Assembly: GCF_001559075.2 (NCBI RefSeq)
Contig: NZ_CP014015.2
Span: 3,038,001 to 3,102,000 of the forward strand
DNA from: Citrobacter amalonaticus
GTDB lineage: Bacteria; Pseudomonadota; Gammaproteobacteria; Enterobacterales; Enterobacteriaceae
Length of the DNA: 64,000 nucleotides
Reading direction: 5' to 3'
In this document: positions 21,147 through 30,366 of the stretch, one piece after another
How the letters are laid out: each line of letters opens with the position of its first letter
Numbering within the stretch: the stretch's first letter is position 1
Made by a program: the position numbers and the translations under genes
The notes under the pieces: model-generated
Databases searched by the model: none
Seen by the model: the letters and a program-made list of their open reading frames with translations, nothing else
What the model was told of the DNA's origin: nothing

Positions 21147-21680
21147 ATGTCTGAAAAACGGGTTGTGATGGTTGTTGATATGCAAATCGGCGTGTTTGCC
21201 ACGCCGCGTATTGATCGGGAAGCGTGCGTGGAACGTATCAATCAATTGACGCGGGCGGCCGATCTCACGATTTTTATTCAGCACACCGAGGCGGGTGGCC
21301 TGGAGGAGGGGAGCGCGGGGTTTGCGCTGCTGCCTGAACTGGACACGCCTGCGAATGCAAAATATGTCACGAAAACCGCCTGCGATGCTTTTTACAAAAC
21401 GGCGCTCGAACGGTTGCTCCGCGAACAGGCGATTTCACACTTTGTCATTTGCGGCTGTGCGACGGACTATTGTGTCGATACCACCATCAGAAACGGCGCC
21501 AGCCGGGGTTATCGCATTACGGTTGCGGAAGATGCCCATACCACTGCGCATCGCCCGGCTGCTCCTGCCCTGACGCTGATTGCGCACCATAATGATGTCT
21601 GGCGCAATCTAATCGTGCCGGACAATCCGGTATATGTGAAACCCGTCGAAACAATTCTTCAGGACTGGAAAACGAACTAA
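21147..21680 (+). CDS. Isochorismatase-family cysteine hydrolase
   Basis: This protein of 177 residues has the catalytic triad of the family: Asp in VVMVVDMQIGVF, Lys in KYVTKTACDAFYKT and Cys in ICGCATDYCVDTT, the last within the typical ATDYCVDTT box. Members cleave C-N bonds in amides such as nicotinamide or ureidomalonate; this substrate is unknown. The start at MSEKRVVM is preferred; MGLTMSEK four codons upstream is the alternative. The gene is a stand-alone unit with its own terminator, set between ampH and sbmA, a place where E. coli K-12 has no such gene. Confidence 0.85.
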   Translation: MSEKRVVMVVDMQIGVFATPRIDREACVERINQLTRAADLTIFIQHTEAGGLEEGSAGFALLPELDTPANAKYVTKTACDAFYKTALERLLREQAISHFVICGCATDYCVDTTIRNGASRGYRITVAEDAHTTAHRPAAPALTLIAHHNDVWRNLIVPDNPVYVKPVETILQDWKTN

Positions 21681-21693
21681 GCGCCGCCATGTT

Positions 21694-21735
21694 GGTCACA
21701 ATGGCGGTTTCGCCTGTTGTGACCGTTTATTTTTA
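21694..21735 (+). terminator. Terminator after the cysteine hydrolase gene
   Basis: Outer stem GGTCACAA (21694-21701) pairs with TTGTGACC (21717-21724) and encloses a second stem GGCG/CGCC. The T-rich tail GTTTATTTTTA follows. Confidence 0.75.
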
Positions 21736-21797
21736 GTCCGCGCAGCGGCAAAAACACAGCAGTTGTCATAACGATAAGAAGTTAGCAGGAGAGCATC

Positions 21798-23018
21798 ATG
21801 TTTAAGTCTTTTTTCCCAAAGCCGGGTCCTTTTTTCCTTTCGGCTTTTATTTGGGCAATAGTCGCGGTTATTTTCTGGCAAGCCGGTGGTGGGGACTGGG
21901 TTGCGCGGCTGACTGGCGCAACGGGTACCGTGCCTATCAGCGCCGCCCGTTTCTGGTCGCTGAGCTACCTGATTTTTTATGCCTACTACGTGCTTTGTGT
22001 CGGGCTGTTTGCGCTGTTCTGGTTTCTCTACAGTCCGCATCGCTGGCAGTACTGGTCAATTCTTGGCACCTCGCTGATTATCTTCGTCACCTGGTTTCTG
22101 GTCGAAGTCGGGGTGGCCGTCAACGCCTGGTATGCGCCATTTTACGATCTGATCCAGACCGCCCTTAGCGCACCACATAAGGTCACCATGAGCCAGTTCT
22201 ATAACGAACTGGGGATCTTCCTTGGCATCGCGCTGATTGCCGTGGTGATTAGCGTGCTGAACAACTTTTTTGTCAGCCACTATGTGTTCCGCTGGCGTAC
22301 GGCGATGAACGAATATTACATGGCGCAGTGGCAGCATTTGCGTCATATCGAGGGGGCCGCGCAGCGTGTGCAGGAAGACACCATGCGTTTTGCCTCAACG
22401 CTGGAAAGCATGGGCGTGAGTTTTATTAACGCTATCATGACGCTGATCGCCTTCCTGCCGGTGCTGGTTGCGCTGTCTCCGCACGTGCCTGAACTGCCGA
22501 TAGTCGGTCATGTGCCTTATGGCCTGGTGATTGCAGCGATCGTCTGGTCACTGATGGGCACCGGTATGCTGGCGGTGGTCGGGATCAAGCTCCCGGGACT
22601 GGAATTTAAAAATCAGCGGGTGGAAGCGGCTTATCGTAAAGAGCTGGTATACGGGGAAGACGATGCCAATCGCGCCACGCCGCCGACGGTTCGTGAGCTG
22701 TTCAGTGCGGTTCGTCAGAACTATTTCCGTCTCTATTTCCACTACATGTATTTTAATATCGCGCGCATTCTCTACCTGCAGGTGGACAACGTTTTCGGGT
22801 TGTTCCTGCTGTTTCCGTCGATTGTTGCCGGTACGATTACCCTGGGTCTGATGACGCAAATTACCAACGTCTTTAGCCAGGTGCGGGGCGCGTTCCAGTA
22901 CCTGATCAACTCGTGGACAACGCTGGTTGAACTGATGTCTATCTATAAACGTCTGCGCAGTTTTGAGCGCGAACTGGACGAGCGGGATATTCAGGCTGTC
23001 ACCCACACACTTGGTTAA
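21798..23018 (+). CDS. sbmA: SbmA, peptide antibiotic uptake transporter
   Basis: This 406-residue inner-membrane protein imports microcin B17, J25, bleomycin and proline-rich peptides using the proton gradient. It has several transmembrane helices and the SbmA/BacA family core (FRWRTAMNEYYMAQWQHLRHIEGAAQRVQEDT). This part resembles the membrane domain of ABC exporters but has no ATPase domain. AGGAGAG precedes the ATG. yaiW follows after 14 bases, as in E. coli, where the two form an operon. Confidence 0.97.
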   Translation: MFKSFFPKPGPFFLSAFIWAIVAVIFWQAGGGDWVARLTGATGTVPISAARFWSLSYLIFYAYYVLCVGLFALFWFLYSPHRWQYWSILGTSLIIFVTWFLVEVGVAVNAWYAPFYDLIQTALSAPHKVTMSQFYNELGIFLGIALIAVVISVLNNFFVSHYVFRWRTAMNEYYMAQWQHLRHIEGAAQRVQEDTMRFASTLESMGVSFINAIMTLIAFLPVLVALSPHVPELPIVGHVPYGLVIAAIVWSLMGTGMLAVVGIKLPGLEFKNQRVEAAYRKELVYGEDDANRATPPTVRELFSAVRQNYFRLYFHYMYFNIARILYLQVDNVFGLFLLFPSIVAGTITLGLMTQITNVFSQVRGAFQYLINSWTTLVELMSIYKRLRSFERELDERDIQAVTHTLG

Positions 23019-23032
23019 CAAAAGGAAACGTT

Positions 23033-24127
23033 ATGTCGGCGGTGTCTCGTCTTTACCCTTTGTCATTGCTGGCCGGGCTGGTGCTGGCAGGATGTAGCAG
23101 TCAGCCCTCGCAACCACTAAAAAAAGGCGAGAAACCGGTCGATGTCGCGAGCGTGGTGCGCCAGAAAATGCCGGCCAGCGTGAAGGATCGGGACAACTGG
23201 GCGCAGGATATTGCCAAAACCTTTGAAAGCCAGAAGCTGGCGCCGACCGTGGAAAATATCTGTTCGGTGCTGGCGGTCGCACAGCAGGAGTCCAGTTATC
23301 AGGCCGATCCCGCCGTTCCGGGATTGAACAACATTGCCTGGAAGGAGATAGACCGGCGCGCCGAGCGGATGCATATTCCGGTTTTCCTGGTGCATACCGC
23401 GCTGAAAATCACCTCCCCGAACGGGAAAAGCTACAGTGAGCGTCTGGACACGGTCAAAACGGAAAAGCAGCTCAGCGCCATTTTTGATGACTTCATCAAT
23501 ATGGTGCCGATGGGACAGACGCTGTTCGGTTCACTCAATCCGGTCCATACCGGTGGTCCGATGCAGGTCAGCATTGCGTTTGCCGAGCAGCACAGCAAAG
23601 GGTATCCGTGGAAGATGGATGGAACGGTGCGTCAGGAAGTGTTCAGCCGTCGCGGTGGACTCTGGTTCGGAACCTACCACCTGCTCAATTACCCGGCCAA
23701 CTACAGCGCGCCGATTTTCCGCTTTGCCGACTTTAACGCCGGATGGTATGCCAGTCGAAACGCCGCGTTTCAGAACGCAGTCAGTAAAGCCAGTGGCGTC
23801 AAACTGGCGCTGGATGGCGACCTGATCGCCTACGGCAGTAAAGAAGCCGGTAAAACGGAGCTGGCGGTGCGTAAACTGGCGGGCAAACTGGATCTCAGCG
23901 AGAGCGCGATCCGCCGTCAACTGGAGAAAGGCGACAGTCTTGCGTTTGAAGAGACGGCGCTTTACGAAAAGGTGTTTACGCTTGCTGAAGCAAAGACAGG
24001 GAAGAGATTACCGCGTGAAATGCTGCCCGGTATTCAACTGGAAAGCCCGAAAATCACCCGTAATCTCACTACCGCATGGTTTGCAAAACGGGTCGACGAT
24101 CGCCGGGCGAAGTGCATGGGACAATAA
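23033..24127 (+). CDS. yaiW: YaiW, surface-exposed outer-membrane lipoprotein (DUF1615)
   Basis: This 364-residue lipoprotein has a lipobox LAGC with the lipid-bearing Cys at residue 21. The mature part is the DUF1615 domain (VENICSVLAVAQQESSYQADPAVPGL..., GGPMQVSIAFAEQH) with a lysozyme-like flavour around the Glu of QQESSYQ. E. coli YaiW is exposed on the cell surface and affects entry of proline-rich peptides with SbmA. It is co-transcribed with sbmA and converges on yaiY with an 11-base gap. Confidence 0.93.
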   Translation: MSAVSRLYPLSLLAGLVLAGCSSQPSQPLKKGEKPVDVASVVRQKMPASVKDRDNWAQDIAKTFESQKLAPTVENICSVLAVAQQESSYQADPAVPGLNNIAWKEIDRRAERMHIPVFLVHTALKITSPNGKSYSERLDTVKTEKQLSAIFDDFINMVPMGQTLFGSLNPVHTGGPMQVSIAFAEQHSKGYPWKMDGTVRQEVFSRRGGLWFGTYHLLNYPANYSAPIFRFADFNAGWYASRNAAFQNAVSKASGVKLALDGDLIAYGSKEAGKTELAVRKLAGKLDLSESAIRRQLEKGDSLAFEETALYEKVFTLAEAKTGKRLPREMLPGIQLESPKITRNLTTAWFAKRVDDRRAKCMGQ

Positions 24128-24138
24128 CCGTCGGGCCA

Positions 24139-24447
24139 TTACTGGCGGCGGTAGCGCCAGCGCAGAATGGCGGCGATGACGCCGAAAATCAGACTGCCGA
24201 CCAGAAACGGCACCAGACCGAAGATGGTTCCGACGCCCAGCCCAATCTCTACGCGCGGGCGTCCTGTCTCTTGTACTTGCATCAGATGTTCATATACGCC
24301 AGGCGCGTGAACCAGCAGGTTCAGGATCTGCGCTCCGGCCCAAAAACAGAACAGAACAAACACGGCATAAGCGATGTTGCCTGGCGTAGAGGCGGTTTCT
24401 CGATGTTTCCCGTTAAACAAGGATTTTGAGAGAGTGAAATCAGCCAT
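24139..24447 (-). CDS. yaiY: YaiY, small inner-membrane protein (DUF2755)
   Basis: This 102-residue protein has two hydrophobic segments (NIAYAVFVLFCFWAGAQILNLL and VGTIFGLVPFLVGSLIFGVIAAIL). It matches E. coli YaiY from MADFTLSKSLF on, which sets the start 12 codons inside the open frame. Its function is unknown; expression in E. coli has been linked to CRP and FNR, which is not shown here. Confidence 0.92.
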   Translation of the reverse strand: MADFTLSKSLFNGKHRETASTPGNIAYAVFVLFCFWAGAQILNLLVHAPGVYEHLMQVQETGRPRVEIGLGVGTIFGLVPFLVGSLIFGVIAAILRWRYRRQ

Positions 24448-24703
24448 AAATGACCTCCGCGAGTAATTCTGCATCTCTGACACTATGCCAGTAACTTACC
24501 GTGAGTGTGACAGGTCATCGCGTTTGTCAATATCAGAATGATGGTAATTTCAGTCTGGGATGAATCCTGGATTGCAGATTTTTGTCAGTTGTCACAAATC
24601 AGTTACCTTAAATTAAATTCGGCAACATTTAAGAAATTCCGCACACGACACAGACCGGTTTCCCGTAATATGCGACGATACTTTTTTTCGTTCAGGAGTT
24701 GCC

Positions 24704-24910
24704 ATGAACCTGCCTTTAAAAATTCGCCGTGACTGGCACTACTACGCCTTTGCTATCGGCCTGATTTTCATTCTGAACGGCGTTGTCGGGCTGTTGGGGT
24801 TTGAAGCCAGGGGCTGGCAAACCTATGCCGTGGGGCTGGTGACCTGGATCGTCAGTTTCTGGCTGGCAGGATTGATTATTCGTCGTCGTGTGGAAGATGA
24901 TACGGCGTAA
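24704..24910 (+). CDS. yaiZ: YaiZ, small two-helix inner-membrane protein
   Basis: This 68-residue protein has two membrane helices (YAFAIGLIFILNGVVGLLGF and YAVGLVTWIVSFWLAGLII) and a basic end. It is nearly identical to E. coli YaiZ in its first 60 residues. AGGAG precedes the ATG. Function is unknown. An imperfect stem (24908-24917 with 24929-24938) overlaps its stop codon and may end the transcript ahead of convergent ddlA. Confidence 0.9.
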   Translation: MNLPLKIRRDWHYYAFAIGLIFILNGVVGLLGFEARGWQTYAVGLVTWIVSFWLAGLIIRRRVEDDTA

Positions 24911-24952
24911 GCCTGACAACAAACCGCTGTCAGGCTTACCGGGAAGTGCAGA

Positions 24953-26047
24953 TTACATCGTCGTTTTCAGCGCGTTATCTGCAGCGTGGCGCTCCAGCGC
25001 CAGTTCGATCAAGTGGGTAATCAAATCGGTGTAACCTAAGCCGCTGGCCTGCCAGAGTTTCGGATACATACTGATGTTGGTAAAGCCTGGCAGGGTGTTG
25101 ATCTCATTGATCACCACCTCATTGTCGGCCGTTAAGAAGACGTCGACACGTGCCATGCCGGCGCAGCCCAGCGCCTGATACGCCTGAATGGCGATCTCGC
25201 GGATTTTGTCGTTGATGTGGGGATCAATCGCCGCAGGAACCACCACTTTCGCGCCGTTATCGTCAATGTATTTGGTGTCGTAGGCATAGAAATCACTGTT
25301 GAGCACGATCTCGCCACAGGTGCTGGCCTGCGGGTGATCGTTACCCAGCACGGCGCACTCGATCTCGCGCCCCTTGATCCCTTGCTCCACCACCACTTTG
25401 TGATCGAATTCGAACGCGAGGTCGACCGCCTGCGCGTACTGCGCTTCGCTGGTGACTTTACTGACGCCGACAGACGATCCCTGATTGGCGGGCTTAACGA
25501 ACAGCGGCAGGCCAAGACGGGCTTCTACCTCGGCAAAACTTATCGTGTTGCGATTGGCGCGCGTCAGCGTAATAAACGGCGCGATATTCAGTCCGGCATC
25601 ACGCAACAAGCGTTTGGTGACGTCTTTATCCATGCATGCTGCTGAACCCAGCACGTCGGAACCAACGAAGGGCAGATTCGCCACGCGCAGCATTCCCTGC
25701 AGGGAACCATCTTCACCCAGCGTGCCGTGCACAATCGGGAAAATCACGTCTACGGTCGGCAGCGGCTGGCCATTCTGCGCATCAATCAACTGCTGCTCGT
25801 GTCTGCCCGGAACCTGCGCAAGGCTGGTCGCAGAAGGACGCAGCGCAATGTGCGCAGGATCGTTTGCATTGAGCAGATAATTGCTGGCATCGCTGACGTG
25901 CCACTGCCCTTGCTTATCAATGCCTAACAGCACGACGTCAAAGCGGGTCTTGTCGATGGCATCGACAATATTTTTTGCCGATTGCAATGACACTTCATGT
26001 TCCGCTGATTTACCACCAAATACGATTCCTACCCGCAACTTTGCCAT
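24953..26047 (-). CDS. ddlA: D-alanine--D-alanine ligase A
   Basis: DdlA joins two D-alanines with ATP to make the dipeptide at the tip of the peptidoglycan stem. The 364-residue protein is an ATP-grasp enzyme with the family start RVGIVFGGKSAEHEVSLQSA, the loop HGTLGEDGSLQGML and the metal-binding EINTLPGFTNISMYPKLW. The MAKLRVG start agrees with E. coli. The 14 extra upstream residues in the open frame overlap promoter DNA. Confidence 0.97.
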   Translation of the reverse strand: MAKLRVGIVFGGKSAEHEVSLQSAKNIVDAIDKTRFDVVLLGIDKQGQWHVSDASNYLLNANDPAHIALRPSATSLAQVPGRHEQQLIDAQNGQPLPTVDVIFPIVHGTLGEDGSLQGMLRVANLPFVGSDVLGSAACMDKDVTKRLLRDAGLNIAPFITLTRANRNTISFAEVEARLGLPLFVKPANQGSSVGVSKVTSEAQYAQAVDLAFEFDHKVVVEQGIKGREIECAVLGNDHPQASTCGEIVLNSDFYAYDTKYIDDNGAKVVVPAAIDPHINDKIREIAIQAYQALGCAGMARVDVFLTADNEVVINEINTLPGFTNISMYPKLWQASGLGYTDLITHLIELALERHAADNALKTTM

Positions 26048-26151
26048 CTTAAACCCATTCCTTCGAACGCAAAGCGTATACATTACCACGACAAAACGAG
26101 GGATTCGCGGGCTTCTGCCATAATGTTAGGGAGAATTACACGGGAGGGCGC

Positions 26152-26835
26152 GTGAGAGGAAAAGTCTGGCTGACGATGATGATTCTGAGCGTGGCGTGTG
26201 GCGTGGGATATCGCTATCTGCCGTCTTATTACAACCCGCTCGCCCCTCTTGAGTTATCCGATCCGCCAAACTGGCTTACCCAATTTAAGCTTAAACGTCT
26301 GACGCCAGCGCGCTGTCAGACGCTGTTGCAGCAGGCAAACGAGCAGAAGCTGATCACGTCGCAGCCTGTCGCCGACAGCGCTGGCGAATGTCCTTTAACC
26401 GACGTAGTACGGGTGCGGGATTTTGGCGTCGTCAAACTGAGCAGCAGCTTCCTTGCCTCCTGTCCGTTAGCATTGCGTTCCGCGTTGTATGTTGGGCAGC
26501 AGGCTGCACCGTTGACGGAACGTCTGATGATGAGCCAACTGACCCGGATCGAGCATCTCGGCAGCTACGCCTGCCGCAACATTTACCATCGCCCTGATGC
26601 ACGCCGTAGTGAACACGCCAGCGCACAGGCCCTGGATATCAGCGGCTTTATTCTCGCCGACGGGCGACACGTCACCGTTCTGCGCGGCTGGAAGCAGGAA
26701 GAAAGCGCAACGTGGCTGCGGGCGCTGCTCAGTGCGAGCTGTCAATATTATGGCAACGGCCTGGGGCCGGACTATAACGCCGCTCACGCCAACCATTTTC
26801 ACCTGGGGATACGGGGATTTGGCCTCTGTCGCTAA
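26152..26835 (+). CDS. Extensin-family protein (putative LAS-type peptidoglycan hydrolase fold)
   Basis: This 227-residue protein has an N-terminal signal-anchor (VWLTMMILSVACGVGY). Its C-terminal extensin-like domain carries the metal-site pattern of the D-Ala-D-Ala metallopeptidase (LAS) fold: His and Asp in SEHASAQALDISGF and HxH in ANHFHLGI. Four or more cysteines suggest disulfides in the periplasm. The start codon is GTG, with GGGAGGG ahead of it. The gene is divergent from ddlA. Activity on cell wall is inferred from the fold only. Confidence 0.82.
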   Translation: MRGKVWLTMMILSVACGVGYRYLPSYYNPLAPLELSDPPNWLTQFKLKRLTPARCQTLLQQANEQKLITSQPVADSAGECPLTDVVRVRDFGVVKLSSSFLASCPLALRSALYVGQQAAPLTERLMMSQLTRIEHLGSYACRNIYHRPDARRSEHASAQALDISGFILADGRHVTVLRGWKQEESATWLRALLSASCQYYGNGLGPDYNAAHANHFHLGIRGFGLCR

Positions 26836-27003
26836 GCATAAAGCCCTGTCGCTTGTTGGGTTTTAATGTGATGTATTTCACAAATCTGGTGAACGGGAAG
26901 ATAAAATATCAAATTGCGCGCCACCGCACCTGAGGATCCCCTGACAGACGTGGAGATTGCTAAACTAGCCGGCGTTTTCTGCTATTTATCACGATGAGCG
27001 TTT

Positions 27004-28209
27004 ATGGAATCCTGGAAAGTTAATCTTATTTCCGTCTGGTTCGGCTGCTTTTTTACCGGTCTGGCAATCAGTCAAATCCTGCCGTTTTTGCCGCTCTATA
27101 TTTCGCAGCTTGGGGTGACCTCCCACGAAGCGCTCTCGATGTGGTCAGGGCTGACGTTCAGTGTCACATTCCTAATTTCCGCGATTGTTTCTCCGCTCTG
27201 GGGCAGCCTGGCAGACCGTAAAGGTCGCAAGCTGATGCTGCTACGCGCCTCGCTCGGCATGGCGATTGCGATACTGTTGCAGGCTTTTGCCACCAACGTC
27301 TGGCAGCTTTTTCTGTTGCGCGGCATCATGGGCTTAACGTCTGGCTATATTCCTAACGCGATGGCACTGGTGGCGTCTCAGGTGCCCCGCGAACGTAGCG
27401 GATGGGCGCTCAGTACGCTGGCGACCGCGCAAATCAGCGGCGTGATTGGCGGCCCGTTGATGGGCGGGTTTATTGCCGATCATGTGGGGTTACGCCCGGT
27501 CTTTTTTATCACCGCAATGCTGTTGGTCGTCAGCTTTATGGTCACACTCTTTTTGATTAAAGAAGGCGTGCGTCCGACGCTGAAAAAGAGCGAACGGTTG
27601 AGCGGGAAAGCCGTATTTGCGTCGCTGCCTTATCCGGCGCTGGTGATCAGTCTGTTTTTCACCACCCTGGTGATTCAGTTATGTAATGGCTCAATCAGCC
27701 CGATTCTGGCGTTATTTATTAAGTCGATGGCCCCGGACAGTAATAATATTGCTTTTCTGAGTGGCTTAATTGCCTCGGTGCCTGGGGTCTCCGCGCTTAT
27801 CTCCGCGCCCCGGTTGGGTAAACTCGGGGATCGCATCGGCACTGAAAGGATCCTGATGGCAACGCTGATTTGTGCGGTGGTGCTGTTTTTTGCCATGTCA
27901 TGGGTTACGACGCCCTTTCAGCTCGGGGTATTACGTTTTCTGCTCGGTTTTGCCGATGGCGCCATGCTGCCCGCGGTTCAGACGCTGCTGGTCAAATACT
28001 CCAGTGACCAAATAACCGGGCGTATTTTTGGATATAACCAATCGTTTATGTACCTTGGCAATGTCGCGGGCCCGCTGATGGGCGCGACGGTTTCAGCCAT
28101 GGCAGGATTCCGTTGGGTATTTATTGCCACCGCCATTATCGTGATGATTAACATTTGTCAGTTAGCCCTGGTTCTGCGCCAGCGGCGAAATATCCGCAAG
28201 CGGGCGTGA
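27004..28209 (+). CDS. MdtG-like multidrug efflux MFS transporter
   Basis: This 401-residue protein has 12 hydrophobic segments and the drug:H+ antiporter-1 signature WGSLADRKGRKLMLL in loop 2-3 and the motif C stretch QISGVIGGPLMGGF. It resembles MdtG, which in E. coli raises resistance to fosfomycin and deoxycholate. The canonical mdtG lies elsewhere, so this would be a paralogue; substrates are unknown. It has its own promoter and a hairpin terminator. Confidence 0.85.
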   Translation: MESWKVNLISVWFGCFFTGLAISQILPFLPLYISQLGVTSHEALSMWSGLTFSVTFLISAIVSPLWGSLADRKGRKLMLLRASLGMAIAILLQAFATNVWQLFLLRGIMGLTSGYIPNAMALVASQVPRERSGWALSTLATAQISGVIGGPLMGGFIADHVGLRPVFFITAMLLVVSFMVTLFLIKEGVRPTLKKSERLSGKAVFASLPYPALVISLFFTTLVIQLCNGSISPILALFIKSMAPDSNNIAFLSGLIASVPGVSALISAPRLGKLGDRIGTERILMATLICAVVLFFAMSWVTTPFQLGVLRFLLGFADGAMLPAVQTLLVKYSSDQITGRIFGYNQSFMYLGNVAGPLMGATVSAMAGFRWVFIATAIIVMINICQLALVLRQRRNIRKRA

Positions 28210-28269
28210 AGCGGTTAAAAAAATGACTTAAGTAAAACTGATCGTTTTTTATCATAACTTTAGATTATG

Positions 28270-28300
28270 GCCAGGGGTGACTATTTTATTCCTGGCTTTT
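28270..28300 (+). terminator. Hairpin terminator after the MdtG-like gene
   Basis: GCCAGG (28270-28275) pairs with CCTGGC (28291-28296), followed by TTTT. The 15-base loop makes it a weak call. Confidence 0.5.
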
Positions 28301-28461
28301 AATTTAGCGTTCTGTTTCCGCGCGAGAAACGTTTCGCTCACCGTATTCTGTGATTATTTACGCAAAGTCTTTCCTTTCTTATAAAAATACTACTTTCAGA
28401 CTCTAGGCAGCATGGATTCATAGTGATAACGTCAGCCTTCTTTGGATAAGGAAATGCGGTC

Positions 28462-28722
28462 ATGAAAAATCTAATAGCTGAGTTGTTGCTTAAGCTTGCC
28501 CAGAAAGAGGAAGAGTCGAAAGAACTGGTTGCTCAGGTAGAAGCATTAGAGATTATCGTCACAGCGATGCTGCGTAATATGGCTCAGAACGAGCAGCAAA
28601 TGCTGATTCATCAGGTAGAGGGCGCGCTTGACGGCGTAAAGCCCGATGCCAGCATTCCGGATAACGATAAGGAGTTGCTGCGCCAGTATGTACAAAAGTT
28701 GTTGAGGCATCCTCGTTACTAG
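28462..28722 (+). CDS. iraP: IraP, anti-adaptor that protects RpoS
   Basis: This 86-residue cytoplasmic protein binds RssB and so stops ClpXP from degrading sigma-S, chiefly in phosphate starvation. It is predicted to be mostly a coiled coil (LLKLAQKEEESKELVAQVEALEIIVTAMLRNMAQNEQQML) and matches E. coli IraP almost throughout. Its place just upstream of phoA is conserved. In E. coli it is induced through ppGpp and in Salmonella through PhoP; I could not confirm a PhoP box here. Confidence 0.95.
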   Translation: MKNLIAELLLKLAQKEEESKELVAQVEALEIIVTAMLRNMAQNEQQMLIHQVEGALDGVKPDASIPDNDKELLRQYVQKLLRHPRY

Positions 28723-28740
28723 TTTTATCCCGTTTCTGTG

Positions 28741-28774
28741 CTGTCATAAACCTGTCATATCAGAGACCTATAGT
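28741..28774 (+). promoter_or_regulatory. Pho box and -10 element of phoA
   Basis: CTGTCATAAACCTGTCAT at 28741-28758 holds two direct CTGTCAT half-sites with 11-base periodicity, an almost perfect PhoB box replacing the -35 element. TATAGT at 28769-28774 lies ten bases further, the spacing seen in phosphate-starvation promoters. Confidence 0.92.
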
Positions 28775-28821
28775 CGCTTTGTTTTTTATTTTAAGTGTAT
28801 TAAGTACATGGAGAAAATAAA

Positions 28822-30237
28822 GTGAAACAAAGCGCTATTGCTCTTGCATTGTTACCGCTGCTGTATATCCCTGTTAGCTATTCTGAAACGTCGTCAATGG
28901 CGGTTCTGGATAACCGTGCCGCACAGGGTGATATTACAACGCCTGGCGGAGCACGCCGATTATCGGCCGATCAAACACAGGCATTGCGCGAATCACTGAA
29001 TGATAAACCGGCTAAAAATATTATTTTATTGATTGGCGATGGTATGGGTGATTCGGAAATTACGGCTGCGCGAAATTATGCTGAAGGCGCGGGTGGGTAT
29101 TTTAAAGGGATTGATGCCTTACCGCTGACCGGCCAATACACCCACTATGCGCTGAATAAAAAGACCGGCAAGCCGGATTACGTGACGGATTCTGCTGCAT
29201 CAGCAACCGCATGGACAACCGGCGTGAAAACCTACAACGGCGCGCTGGGCGTCGATATTCACGAAAAAGATCATACGACGCTGCTGGAAATGGCGAAAGC
29301 GGCGGGGCTGGCGACGGGTAACGTCTCAACCGCCGAGCTGCAGGATGCCACGCCAGCCGCGCTTGTGGCGCATGTGACATCACGTAAATGCTATGGCCCG
29401 AGCGTAACGAGCGAGAAATGCCCGACGAATGCGCTGGAAAAAGGCGGCAAAGGCTCGATCACCGAACAACTACTGAATGCCCGTGCGGATGTCACGCTGG
29501 GCGGCGGCGCGAAAACGTTCGCCGAAACCGCAACGGCCGGCGAGTGGCAGGGCAAAACGCTGCGTGAACAGGCCGAGGCCCGTGGTTACCAGTTGGTCGG
29601 CGATGCGGCCTCGCTGGCGGCGATTGGCGAAGCCAGTCAGGACAAACCGTTGCTGGGACTGTTCTCTGACGGCAACATGCCTGTGCGCTGGGAAGGCCCA
29701 AAAGCGTCTTACCACGGCAATATTGATAAGCCTGCCGTAACCTGTACGCCGAATCCAAAACGCGATGAGACCGTACCGACGCTGGCGCAAATGACCGACA
29801 AAGCCATTGAGTTGTTGAGCAAAAATGAGAAGGGATTCTTCCTGCAGGTGGAAGGGGCCTCCATCGATAAACAGGATCACGCCGCCAATCCTTGCGGACA
29901 GATCGGCGAGACGGTGGATCTGGACGAAGCGGTGCAGCGCGCGCTGGCCTTTGCGAAAAAAGAGGGTAACACGCTGGTGATTGTCACCGCCGATCACGCT
30001 CACGCCAGCCAGATCGTCGCGCCAGAGACCAAAGCGCCGGGTCTGACCCAGGCATTAAACACCAAAGATGGCGCCGTAATGGTGATCAGCTATGGCAACT
30101 CCGAAGAGGAATCGCAGGAGCATACCGGCAGCCAGCTGCGTATTGCGGCCTATGGTCCTCATGCAGCCAACGTGGTGGGGCTGACCGATCAAACCGACCT
30201 GTTCTATACCATGAAAGCGGCGTTAGGCCTGAAATAA
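28822..30237 (+). CDS. phoA: Alkaline phosphatase
   Basis: This 471-residue periplasmic homodimer releases phosphate from phosphomonoesters under phosphate starvation. It has a signal peptide, metal-site Asp in LLIGDGMGDSE, the nucleophile Ser in VTDSAASATAW (Asp123-Ser124 of the precursor) and later metal ligands in VTADHAHASQIV and EHTGSQLRI. The Pho box upstream shows control by PhoB-PhoR, which are encoded 15 kb downstream in the same window. Confidence 0.97.
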   Translation: MKQSAIALALLPLLYIPVSYSETSSMAVLDNRAAQGDITTPGGARRLSADQTQALRESLNDKPAKNIILLIGDGMGDSEITAARNYAEGAGGYFKGIDALPLTGQYTHYALNKKTGKPDYVTDSAASATAWTTGVKTYNGALGVDIHEKDHTTLLEMAKAAGLATGNVSTAELQDATPAALVAHVTSRKCYGPSVTSEKCPTNALEKGGKGSITEQLLNARADVTLGGGAKTFAETATAGEWQGKTLREQAEARGYQLVGDAASLAAIGEASQDKPLLGLFSDGNMPVRWEGPKASYHGNIDKPAVTCTPNPKRDETVPTLAQMTDKAIELLSKNEKGFFLQVEGASIDKQDHAANPCGQIGETVDLDEAVQRALAFAKKEGNTLVIVTADHAHASQIVAPETKAPGLTQALNTKDGAVMVISYGNSEEESQEHTGSQLRIAAYGPHAANVVGLTDQTDLFYTMKAALGLK

Positions 30238-30242
30238 TCCAA

Positions 30243-30282
30243 CCCCCGGCAGGATAACTTTTGCTGCCGGGTGGTTTTTTTA
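30243..30282 (+). terminator. Rho-independent terminator after phoA
   Basis: CCCGGCAG (30245-30252) pairs with CTGCCGGG (30264-30271), followed by TGGTTTTTTTA. In E. coli phoA and psiF are partly co-transcribed, so read-through may feed psiF. Confidence 0.85.
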
Positions 30283-30366
30283 TCGTTAGCAGCCAGACTT
30301 ATCTGAATATCCCCCGCGCTGACGTGCGGGAGATAGTCGAGTGAATACTCAAAAAAGGATGGTGCT

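Noticed and set aside
24538..24732. A 64-codon frame between yaiY and yaiZ
   Set aside because: It overlaps the yaiZ start in another frame, lies in promoter DNA and shows no domain.
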